Source of the DNA: Flavobacteriaceae bacterium
GTDB lineage: Bacteria; Bacteroidota; Bacteroidia; Flavobacteriales; Flavobacteriaceae
Reading direction: 5' to 3'
Assembly (NCBI GenBank): GCA_019090365.1
Contig: JAHRWC010000386.1
Coordinates: 1-9,923, forward strand
Length of the DNA: 9,923 nucleotides
Part shown: piece after piece, positions 1 to 6,165 of the stretch
Layout: each line of letters starts with the position of its first letter
How positions within the stretch are numbered: the stretch's first letter is position 1
Made by a program: the position numbers and the translations under genes
Notes under the pieces: model-generated
What the model was told of the DNA's origin: nothing
What the model saw: only the letters and a program-made list of their open reading frames with translations
Databases searched by the model: none

Positions 1-22
1 GTCAGATGTGTATAAGAGACAG
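1..22. other. Nextera/Tn5 sequencing adapter remnant (artefact)
   Basis: Bases 4-22 read AGATGTGTATAAGAGACAG, the 19-bp Tn5 mosaic end used in Nextera libraries. The three preceding bases (GTC) also match the Read 1 adapter. This is untrimmed library sequence at a contig end and not part of the genome. On the minus strand it adds the residues LSLIHI and a stop to the adjoining open frame, which gives the truncated gene a false C-terminus. Confidence 0.97.
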
Positions 23-829
23 CTCTTTAGCTAAACGTTGCGTATAAACCGCTCCGTCTTTATCTGTTACTTTAGTAAAACCATCTATGATACTGAAATC
101 AACATTTTTTGGTAAAATATCTTCACCAATTCCTTCAGTTACATATGGGTAAATCTCTTTTTCATCAAAAATTCCTGTTTCATGGTATTTTTTAAATACA
201 CTTCCGTAGGTATCAATTCCCCAAACTTTTATATTCGGATTTTGTTCTTTTAAATATTTACCTACTCCAGAAATTGTACCTCCAGTTCCTACTCCAACCA
301 CAAAGTGCGTGATTTTTCCTTCGGTTTGTTTCCAAATTTCTGGTCCTGTACTTTCGTAATGTGCCTTTGCATTACTAGGATTATCATACTGATTTACATA
401 CCAGCTATTTGGTGTTTCTTCTGACAATCGTTTAGAAACAGAATAATAAGAACGAGGATCTTCAGGTTCTACCGCTGTTGGACAAATAACAACCTCAGCA
501 CCTACAGCTCTTAAAATATCACACTTTTCTTTTGATTGTTTATCTGCTAAAACGAAAATACATTTATACCCTTTAACAATCGCTGCTAATGCTAATCCCA
601 TTCCTGTATTTCCAGAAGTACCTTCAATAATAGTTCCTCCAGGTTGTAGTCTTCCATCAGCTTCAGCATCTTCTATCATTGTTAATGCCATTCGATCTTT
701 TACCGAGTTTCCTGGATTAAACGTTTCATACTTTGCTAATACAAGTGCTGGAATTTCTTCAGCTAATTTGTTAATTTTTATAAGTGGTGTATTACCAATT
801 GTTTCAAGGATATTTTTTGCGTATTCCAT
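23..829 (-). CDS. Cystathionine beta-synthase / cysteine synthase family PLP enzyme, C-terminus missing
   Basis: This is a fold-type II PLP enzyme for beta-replacement chemistry on serine or O-acetylserine, giving cystathionine or cysteine in the cytoplasm. The first 269 residues are present. The PLP Schiff-base lysine is K44 in NSVKDR, the substrate/PLP asparagine loop is TSGNTG (71-76), and the phosphate-binding loop is VGVGTGGT (178-185). The segments around EPEDPRSYYSVSKRL (121-135) and EGIGEDILP (232-240) resemble cystathionine beta-synthases more than CysK or CysM, so I favour a CBS-like role without certainty. The start ATG gives the usual N-terminus (NILETIGNTPL). About 70-80 C-terminal residues are lost at the contig end, where the frame runs into adapter sequence. 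It lies 52 nt downstream of the permease gene on the same strand and has its own candidate promoter. Confidence 0.9.
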
Positions 830-848
830 AGTGATTATTAATGCGGTG

Positions 849-881
849 CAAAAATATAAAACAAGAATGACTTAGTAACAA
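849..881 (-). promoter_or_regulatory. Candidate Bacteroidota-type promoter for the CBS-like gene
   Basis: On the minus strand, TATTTTTG (849-856) matches the TAnnTTTG -7 consensus of Bacteroidota. A TTG at 879-881 could serve as the -33 element, but the 22-nt spacer is at the long end. Predicted transcription would start near 844, leaving about 15 nt of leader before the ATG at 829. Such boxes occur often by chance in AT-rich DNA. Confidence 0.4.
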
Positions 882-2117
882 CTATTCGTAACGAATCGCC
901 CGAACAGGAGATATTTTTGAAATGATATAAGAAGGAATCAACAACATTAATAAGCACAATATAAAAGTACCAACATTCAGCATTAAAATATAACCAAGAT
1001 CAATATATACTGGTGCTTCACTTACATAATAGGAATTCGGATTTAAAGGAAACAATTTTAAATACTTTTGAGCAAATAATAATCCTAAGCCAATTAAATT
1101 TCCCCAAAACAAACCAACAACTATTAAATACATTGCGTTGTATAAAAATGTTTTTCGTACTTGCCAATCACTAGCTCCTAATGCTTTTAGAATTCCAATC
1201 ATCTGGGTACGTTCTAATATCAACACTAACAAAGCAGTAATCATATTAATTCCTGCTACTAAAATCATAATTCCAATGATTAAAGCTATATTAAAATCGA
1301 AAAGTTCGGTCCATTCAAATATGGAATAATATTTATCTTTTATGGTTTGTACGTCTAATAAACTACCTGTTTCTTCATAAACTTTATTGCCTACTGTATC
1401 GATATCAGAGAAATCATCAATAAACAATTCGAAAGAACCAATTTCATTTTCTTTCCATTTATTAAGTCGTTGAATATGCCTTAAATCAGCAATTACAAAC
1501 TGCTCATCAAATTGCTGAAATCCACTATTATAAATTCCTTTTATCGTAAAACCTCTACTTCTTGGTGGTTTTTTACTATCCTCTCTTAAAAAAAAAGTTA
1601 CGACTTTATCATTCAGTTTTAAGTTCAAACGATTGGCTAAATAAGAGGATATTAAAATATCTTCGTTCAATTCTGAAGTATAATCAGGAAGACTTCCTTC
1701 CACTAAAAACTCTTGAAAATACTGCCAATTATAATCCGTACTTACTCCTTTTACCACTACTCCTTCAAAATCGGTTTCTGTTCTTATAATACCTCCCTTA
1801 GAGGCTGTAATTTGAATATGTTTAATCTCTTCAACTGAAGAAAAATTAGGGTAGAAATCTTGTTTTTTTGAAATAGGAATCTGCGAATCGCTAGAAAAAT
1901 TTGTGTCGTAATTAGAAATAATGATATCGCCATTAAAAGCAGACACTTTTTCTTTTATTTTCTTTTGAAGACCTAAGCCAGTAGCAATCGAAATTAACAT
2001 CATAATAATTCCTAAAGCAATTGCTGTAATTGCAATTTTTATTATTGGTGCCGAAATACTACTTTTATAGTCTTTAGCAGAAATAATTCGCTTAGCGATG
2101 AAATATTCGAAATTCAC
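882..2117 (-). CDS. LolC/LolE-like ABC transporter permease (FtsX family)
   Basis: This is an inner-membrane permease of the type that works with a LolD-like ATPase to release lipoproteins from the inner membrane towards the outer membrane. The 411 residues have the LolC/E layout. There is a cytoplasmic N-terminus (NFEYFIAKRI), TM1 at about 24-49, a MacB-like periplasmic domain at about 50-270, and three C-terminal TM segments (about 275-301, 325-350, 372-400) forming the FtsX domain. The cytoplasmic coupling segment ERTQMIGILKALGAS (302-316) is characteristic. The start codon is GTG, with an in-frame TAA directly upstream, so no longer start is possible; the next Met is residue 39, inside TM1. 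No ATPase gene is adjacent, which is common for Lol permeases in this phylum. A generic MacB/FtsX permease is the alternative. Confidence 0.85.
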   Translation of the reverse strand: MNFEYFIAKRIISAKDYKSSISAPIIKIAITAIALGIIMMLISIATGLGLQKKIKEKVSAFNGDIIISNYDTNFSSDSQIPISKKQDFYPNFSSVEEIKHIQITASKGGIIRTETDFEGVVVKGVSTDYNWQYFQEFLVEGSLPDYTSELNEDILISSYLANRLNLKLNDKVVTFFLREDSKKPPRSRGFTIKGIYNSGFQQFDEQFVIADLRHIQRLNKWKENEIGSFELFIDDFSDIDTVGNKVYEETGSLLDVQTIKDKYYSIFEWTELFDFNIALIIGIMILVAGINMITALLVLILERTQMIGILKALGASDWQVRKTFLYNAMYLIVVGLFWGNLIGLGLLFAQKYLKLFPLNPNSYYVSEAPVYIDLGYILMLNVGTFILCLLMLLIPSYIISKISPVRAIRYE

Positions 2118-2127
2118 TTATTTTTTT

Positions 2128-3360
2128 ATGAAGTTATCTTTTTTCAAAAGTACATTTTTATTATTTCTTTTTATTGCTTTTTCCTGTGGTTCTAGTTCAG
2201 AAACAAAAGCAAAAAATCAAGATTCAATAAACCAGATAAAGCAAGATTCAATAATTGAAGACTTTACTTTAAAAGTTGGAGCAGATCGTTCAGATAAATA
2301 TCTTCCTCTTTTAAAAAATAAAAAAGTGGGTATTGTTGCGAATCAGACTTCAATGCTTTCAGAAGAAAATATTCATTTGGTCGATTTCTTAGTAGAACAA
2401 GATATTCAGCTTATAAAAGTATTTGCTCCCGAACATGGTTTCCGAGGAAAGGCAGATGCTGGTGAAATAGTTAAAGATGGTATTGATACAAAAACAGGAT
2501 TGCCAATTCTTTCACTGTATGGAAAAAACAAAAAACCTTCTCCAAAACATCTAGAGGGAATTGATGTTATGATTTTCGATATTCAAGATGTAGGCGCACG
2601 TTTTTACACTTATATTTCTACGCTACATTATATGATGGAGGCTTGCGCTGAACAAAATATTCCACTAATAATTATGGATCGTCCAAATCCGAATGGTCAT
2701 TATATTGATGGACCCATGCTAGAAAAAGAACATAAAAGTTTTGTTGGGATGCATCCAATACCTGTAGTACATGGAATGACAATTGGAGAATATGCACAAA
2801 TGATCAACGGACAAGGATGGCTAGAAAACAAAATCAAATGTGAGATATCTGTTATTGAAATGACTAATTATAATCATAAAACAGAATATTCACTACCAAT
2901 AAAACCTTCACCAAATTTACCGAATGATGTTTCAATTAATTTGTATCCGAGTCTTTGTTTTTTTGAAGGAACTATTGTGAGTGCTGGAAGAGGTACAGAT
3001 AAACAGTTTCAAATTTTTGGGGCACCTCAATTGCCAGAAAAATACTTTCCATATACGTTTACTCCTGAAGCTAATGAAGGAGCGAAATACCCTAAGTTTA
3101 AAGGAGAACTATGCAATGGTTTAGATTTAAGAGAGGCTAGAAAATATAGTACTCTAAATCTTGAATGGTTGATAGAAGCCTATGTGGGATATGGTAAAAA
3201 ACCAGATTTTTTTAATAAATTCTTTACCAAATTAGCTGGAACTAAAAAGTTACAAGAACAAATTGTAAAAGGATATACTTTTCGTGATATTAGAGCTACT
3301 TGGTTAAATGATCTTGAAACTTACGATCGAATGCGAAATCAGTATTTATTATATAAGTAA
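2128..3360 (+). CDS. namZ: GH171 / DUF1343 lipoprotein, NamZ-like exo-beta-N-acetylmuramidase
   Basis: Family members characterised in Bacillus subtilis and Tannerella forsythia remove non-reducing-end MurNAc from peptidoglycan fragments. A recycling or salvage role is therefore inferred here. I chose the ATG at 2128 over the in-frame ATG at 2098 because it gives a compact lipoprotein signal (MKLSFFKST, then a hydrophobic stretch and FIAFSC), with acylated Cys20. The upstream start would add ten residues and overlap the divergent permease gene by 20 bp. Residue numbers here count from 2128. Family hallmarks follow in order: KKVGIVANQTS (65-75), VFAPEHGFRG (98-107, with the conserved acidic Glu102), FDIQDVGARFYTY (150-162), IIMDRPNPNG (181-190), and the SPNLP and EGTIVSAGRGTD segments (261-265, 280-291). 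The 410-residue length fits the family. It heads a two-gene unit with the PNPOx-like gene 2 nt downstream. Confidence 0.87.
   Translation: MKLSFFKSTFLLFLFIAFSCGSSSETKAKNQDSINQIKQDSIIEDFTLKVGADRSDKYLPLLKNKKVGIVANQTSMLSEENIHLVDFLVEQDIQLIKVFAPEHGFRGKADAGEIVKDGIDTKTGLPILSLYGKNKKPSPKHLEGIDVMIFDIQDVGARFYTYISTLHYMMEACAEQNIPLIIMDRPNPNGHYIDGPMLEKEHKSFVGMHPIPVVHGMTIGEYAQMINGQGWLENKIKCEISVIEMTNYNHKTEYSLPIKPSPNLPNDVSINLYPSLCFFEGTIVSAGRGTDKQFQIFGAPQLPEKYFPYTFTPEANEGAKYPKFKGELCNGLDLREARKYSTLNLEWLIEAYVGYGKKPDFFNKFFTKLAGTKKLQEQIVKGYTFRDIRATWLNDLETYDRMRNQYLLYK
2145..2152 (-). promoter_or_regulatory. Candidate -7 box for the LolC-like gene, inside the divergent NamZ gene
   Basis: TACTTTTG on the minus strand is an exact TAnnTTTG match, 27 nt before the GTG start at 2117. 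No TTTG -33 element stands out at 17-23 nt upstream. The site lies within the signal-peptide codons of the divergent lipoprotein gene, which is unavoidable because only 10 nt separate the two start codons. Confidence 0.35.
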
Positions 3361-3362
3361 GA

Positions 3363-3842
3363 ATGAATATAATTGAAGATTGGAAATTTATTAGAAATCA
3401 TTTTAACACAAGCTTTAAACAAAACCTTCATGTTTCAATAGCTTCAGTTGACAATGAAAATAACCCAACCATCACTCCTATTGGTTCCTTATTTTTAAAT
3501 AAAGATAGCTCTGGTTTTTATTTCGAAAAGTTTCCGACAAAACTTCCCGAGAATGCTAAAAGCAATCGAAATATCTGTGTTTTGGCTGTTAATAGTAGTA
3601 AATGGTTTTGGTTTACTTCGCTGTTAAAAGGTAAATTTAAAAAATATCCTGCTTTAAAATTATACGGTACTCTTGAAGAAAAAAGAGATGCTTCCGATAT
3701 TGAAATTAGTAGATTACAAAGAAGAATGAAAGCTACTAAGGGATTAAAAGGAAATACTTATTTATGGAAAGACATGAAAGCTGTAAGAATAATTAAGTTC
3801 ACGAAGGTTGAAAAAATAAACCTAGGCAAAATGACTTCATAA
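3363..3842 (+). CDS. Pyridoxamine 5'-phosphate oxidase-like (FMN-binding split barrel) family protein
   Basis: This 159-residue cytoplasmic protein looks like the small split-barrel flavin-binding family related to PNPOx. The typical opening strands are NLHVSIASVDNENNPTITPIGSLFL (21-45), where a general-stress or PNPOx-like protein places its first beta-hairpin. Next come a segment with NAKSNRNICVLAVN (64-77) and the KLYGTLEE strand (99-106). There is no signal peptide. The family is broad: members bind FMN, F420 or haem, and most have no assigned substrate, so no reaction is proposed. The start lies 2 nt after the NamZ stop, so the two are almost certainly co-transcribed. Whether they share a pathway is unknown. 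The C-terminal third has no recognisable motif. Confidence 0.7.
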   Translation: MNIIEDWKFIRNHFNTSFKQNLHVSIASVDNENNPTITPIGSLFLNKDSSGFYFEKFPTKLPENAKSNRNICVLAVNSSKWFWFTSLLKGKFKKYPALKLYGTLEEKRDASDIEISRLQRRMKATKGLKGNTYLWKDMKAVRIIKFTKVEKINLGKMTS

Positions 3843-3863
3843 TAAAAGCAAGTCGCCTTTTAT
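3842..3863. terminator. Weak hairpin between convergent genes
   Basis: ATAAAAG (3842-3848) and CTTTTAT (3857-3863) form a 7-bp perfect stem with an 8-nt loop, exactly in the 20-nt gap between convergent stop codons. Symmetry would let it act in both directions. The stem has only one G-C pair and no strong T-run follows on either strand, so function is uncertain. Confidence 0.25.
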
Positions 3864-4414
3864 CATCCTCCCCCTCTTCTAAACTTCTCTGGCGGTTTCC
3901 AGCCTCCCCCTGTGTATTGAACAGGAAGTCGTTTTTTCATTTCCTCAACAATATTGAAAGCTGCTGGGCAAATTGCTACGTTTTGAAGCGTCGTTTCCGA
4001 GATCTTATAGAATTTTTTTCGGTTGGTATGTGGAAATTCTCTACAGGATTTTGGACGTACATCATAAATACTACATTCATTATCATGTCCTAAAAAGATG
4101 CAAGGCACCGTTTTTATAATAAACTCATTGTCATCATCAATCTCTAGATACGTTTCTATAAATTTCTGTTCTTTAATTCTGAAATGTTTTGCTAGTCGTG
4201 CAACATCTTTATCAGTAACCCAAGCAGGAGTTGTTTTACAGCAATTGCCACAAGTAAGGCAATCAGTCTTTTCAAACTCTGCTTCATGAATTTCTTCCAT
4301 TAAGGTATCCAAATGTCTTGGCGGCTTATTTTTTAGCTTAACAAAAAACTTTTTGTTCTCCTTATGTTTATCTTTGGCCTTTTTAGGAAGCTGATTGAGT
4401 ATATTTTCCATCAT
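3863..4414 (-). CDS. YkgJ-family cysteine cluster protein (Fe-S/zinc-chelating domain)
   Basis: This 183-residue cytoplasmic protein belongs to the YkgJ/CxxCxxCC family, thought to bind a metal ion or iron-sulphur cluster. The substrate is not established. The signature is C52-LT-C55-GN-C58-C59, followed by C105 in VPCIFLG, C114 in ECSIYDVRPKSC (with C124), and C149 in AICPAAF. This eight-cysteine pattern and the phrase YDVRPKSCREFP are typical of the family. The basic N-terminus (LPKKAKDKHKENKKFF) and the glycine-rich tail after YTGGGW are outside the core. Two consecutive ATGs (4414 and 4411) both work; the second leaves MENILNQLP. It converges on the NamZ/PNPOx pair and is divergent from the methyltransferase. 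The methyltransferase might act in the same process, but that rests only on position. Confidence 0.85.
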   Translation of the reverse strand: MMENILNQLPKKAKDKHKENKKFFVKLKNKPPRHLDTLMEEIHEAEFEKTDCLTCGNCCKTTPAWVTDKDVARLAKHFRIKEQKFIETYLEIDDDNEFIIKTVPCIFLGHDNECSIYDVRPKSCREFPHTNRKKFYKISETTLQNVAICPAAFNIVEEMKKRLPVQYTGGGWKPPEKFRRGGG

Positions 4415-4418
4415 GCTT

Positions 4419-4426
4419 CAAAAGTA
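4419..4426 (-). promoter_or_regulatory. Exact TAnnTTTG box abutting the YkgJ-family start
   Basis: TACTTTTG on the minus strand matches the -7 consensus but ends only 4 nt before the ATG at 4414. If used, transcription would start at or next to the start codon, giving a leaderless message. No TTTG lies at the usual -33 distance, so a chance match is quite possible. Confidence 0.3.
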
Positions 4427-4521
4427 ATTCAATTTAATGAAACGTTTATATAAGTATTCAAATCATATAGAAATGGATCTAGACGTTCCATCTGTCCGAA
4501 TTAATAAAATTTTATAAACAG

Positions 4522-5229
4522 ATGAAAGATATATTAGGAAAAGCATTATTAGATTATCACCAAGGGAATTATTCCGAAGATATTATAACTGAAACTAATA
4601 TCAGTGAAGAAGATGAAATGCCACTTCCCTATTTATTTAGAAGTTTTTCTGAAATGAATTCGATTGAAAAGGAAGCAATACAAAAAACGAAAGGACGTGT
4701 ACTAGATGTTGGCTGTGGAGCAGGTATTCATTCAATTCATCTTCAGAAAAAAGGTTTTGATATAACTGCAATAGATGTATCTGAGGGTGCTGTAAAAGTT
4801 TGTAAAGAAAAAGGTTTAAAAGATGTAAGAAACATAGAATTACTTGCTTTAGAAAATGAAAAATTTGACACTATTTTATTACTCATGAATGGTACGGGTA
4901 TTTTTAAAAAGTTGATACATATTGCTGAATATCTTCAAAAATTAAAAACATTATTACTTCCTGAAGGTCAAATTTTAATAGATTCGAGCGATTTACGTTA
5001 TATGTACGATACAGGAGAAGAAGGCGGTATCATAGTCCCTGCAGACCGATATTATGGCGAATTAGAATTTACAATGAGTTATAAGGGTGAAAAAAGTGAG
5101 TCCTTTGATTGGTTATATTTAGACCCTAATTTATTTGAAAATGCATGTCTGGCTAGTGGTTTAGATTTTAATATAATAAAAGAAGGAGAAAACTTTGATT
5201 ATTTAGCTCAACTCACCAATATGGATTAA
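4522..5229 (+). CDS. Class I SAM-dependent methyltransferase
   Basis: This cytoplasmic methyltransferase has 235 residues and a Rossmann-like fold. Motif I is VLDVGCGAG (60-68) for SAM binding. The motif II acidic residue is D85 in ITAIDVSEGAV, contacting the ribose. The motif IV region is FDTILLLMNGTGI (115-127), followed by LLPEGQILIDSSDLRY (145-160) at strand beta-5. The N-terminus (LGKALLDYHQGNYSEDIITETN) and the acidic stretch before motif I are not part of the fold and may contribute to substrate choice. The acceptor cannot be inferred: the motif IV region lacks the NPPY of N6-adenine enzymes and there is no RNA-binding domain. The ATG follows a 107-nt divergent spacer shared with the YkgJ gene, in which I found no good TAnnTTTG box on the plus strand. 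Confidence 0.88.
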   Translation: MKDILGKALLDYHQGNYSEDIITETNISEEDEMPLPYLFRSFSEMNSIEKEAIQKTKGRVLDVGCGAGIHSIHLQKKGFDITAIDVSEGAVKVCKEKGLKDVRNIELLALENEKFDTILLLMNGTGIFKKLIHIAEYLQKLKTLLLPEGQILIDSSDLRYMYDTGEEGGIIVPADRYYGELEFTMSYKGEKSESFDWLYLDPNLFENACLASGLDFNIIKEGENFDYLAQLTNMD

Positions 5230-5248
5230 TCTTTTTTTTGTCATCTTA

Positions 5249-5279
5249 TTTTTAGATTGAAAATTAAAGTTTATGTTTG
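5249..5279 (+). promoter_or_regulatory. Candidate promoter that decides the metalloprotease start
   Basis: TATGTTTG (5272-5279) is an exact TAnnTTTG -7 box, with a one-mismatch -33 element TTTT (5249-5252) 19 nt upstream. The box covers the in-frame ATG at 5273, so transcription would begin near 5284. That leaves the ATG at 5297 as the usable start and agrees with the signal-peptide geometry. Confidence 0.45.
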
Positions 5280-5296
5280 TTAAAAAAAAATACCAA

Positions 5297-6067
5297 ATGA
5301 AAAATTTATCTTCAAAGTTAGTTCTTGTTTTCACCTTATCTATATTACTTTTATCATGTAAAAGTGATGATTCTGGAGATTCTGCTATTGACCCACACGC
5401 TGAAAATTTAAAAGTTTTAGGAGCATCAGCTGAAGATATATTATCTGATGACATCTACAAAAACATCAATATAGAAATTGCTTATGCTACTGGTTTTAGA
5501 CCAAAAGATGAAACTTTAACTCTTTTTAGAACCTTGTTAGAAAATCGTTTAAATAAGCCAGGTAATATTCATTTTATTGAAACTGAAATTACAACTCCTC
5601 TAGATTCATCTTTAACATTAGATGAAATTAAAAACCTAGAATCTACCCACAGGACTGAGTATACTTCTGGAAATGATATAGCGGTATATATTTATTTTGC
5701 AAATGGTAATTCTAGTAATGATACGAGTACTTCGGTTACCTTAGGAACAGCTTATAGAAATACTTCAATAGTAATTTTTGAAAAAACATTATTAGAATTA
5801 CAAATTAGTCAAGGAAGTGATTTGTTAGTGTTAGAAGCTACTACAACACAACATGAATTTGGACATATATTAGGTTTGGTTAATTTATCGGATGATGATA
5901 TTCACCCAACAAATCATGAAGATACTGCTCATCCAAACCATTGTGTTGTTGAAAATTGTTTAATGTATTTTGAAAGCACAAATTTTAGAAGCTTACGTGG
6001 TAAAACTTCAGTTCCAGAATTTGATGCATTATGTATTGCAGATCTTCAAGCAAAAGGCGGAAAATAA
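5297..6067 (+). CDS. Surface lipoprotein zinc metalloprotease, archaemetzincin-like motif with an insertion
   Basis: Flavobacterial homologues are usually named membrane metalloprotease; no substrate is known. The ATG at 5297 is preferred to the one at 5273 because it starts a standard lipoprotein signal (MKNLSSKLVLVFTLSILLLSC, lipidated Cys20). An upstream promoter also covers the earlier ATG. Residues after the cysteine (KSDDSGD) resemble the Bacteroidota lipoprotein export signal, so cell-surface display is inferred. Numbering from 5297, the zinc motif is H186-EFG-H190-ILG, but residue 196, where a metzincin has its third zinc ligand, is Asn. A His/Asp-rich stretch follows, then H215-C216-VVEN-C221-L-M223, which matches the HC-x4-C-x-M block of archaemetzincins, and later C246. 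The 256-residue protein stands alone, 68 nt after the methyltransferase. I am fairly sure of a metalloprotease fold, less so of activity. Confidence 0.78.
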   Translation: MKNLSSKLVLVFTLSILLLSCKSDDSGDSAIDPHAENLKVLGASAEDILSDDIYKNINIEIAYATGFRPKDETLTLFRTLLENRLNKPGNIHFIETEITTPLDSSLTLDEIKNLESTHRTEYTSGNDIAVYIYFANGNSSNDTSTSVTLGTAYRNTSIVIFEKTLLELQISQGSDLLVLEATTTQHEFGHILGLVNLSDDDIHPTNHEDTAHPNHCVVENCLMYFESTNFRSLRGKTSVPEFDALCIADLQAKGGK

Positions 6068-6069
6068 AT

Positions 6070-6105
6070 TTTTGTTCAAATATTTTTATTTTTATTTAAA
6101 CACTT
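6070..6105 (+). promoter_or_regulatory. Degenerate copy of the crtI operator dyad, upstream of the regulator gene
   Basis: TTTTGTTCAA (6070-6079) and TTAAACACTT (6096-6105) are separated by 16 nt. They match the crtI-side arms at 9/10 and 7/10 positions with an identical spacer length. The spacer contains TATTTTTA (6081-6088), one mismatch from a -7 box. It lies just after the protease stop and about 60 nt before the regulator ATG, so it could mediate autoregulation. AT-rich background makes this tentative. Confidence 0.35.
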
Positions 6106-6165
6106 TTAACTATTAACTCAGAATATTTACTAAATTGTGCCCTTATTATTATTTAATATAAGAGC

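Noticed and set aside
1..22. A Tn5 transposon end inserted next to the CBS-like gene.
   Set aside because: The sequence is the engineered mosaic end plus adapter bases at the very edge of the window. There is no transposase, target duplication or second end, so it is library adapter.
1138..1789. Two plus-strand open frames (1138-1329 and 1562-1789) within the permease gene.
   Set aside because: They lie wholly inside a well-supported minus-strand membrane-protein gene, and their translations show no domain or signal of their own.
4098..4289. A plus-strand open frame inside the YkgJ-family gene.
   Set aside because: It is antisense to the cysteine-cluster coding sequence, with no recognisable protein features.
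4473..4523. Short inverted repeats in the YkgJ/methyltransferase spacer: ATGGA/TCCAT at 4473-4491 and ATCTGT/ACAGAT at 4490-4523.
   Set aside because: The arms are only 5-6 bp with long or unpaired loops and do not frame a good promoter, so they are expected by chance.
5203..5454. A minus-strand open frame across the methyltransferase/metalloprotease junction.
   Set aside because: It overlaps the start of the lipoprotein gene and the end of the methyltransferase gene, both strongly supported, and its translation looks random.
6068..6165. A terminator after the metalloprotease gene.
   Set aside because: The AT-rich stretch has T-runs but no G-C-containing stem. The only notable structure there is the spaced dyad reported separately.
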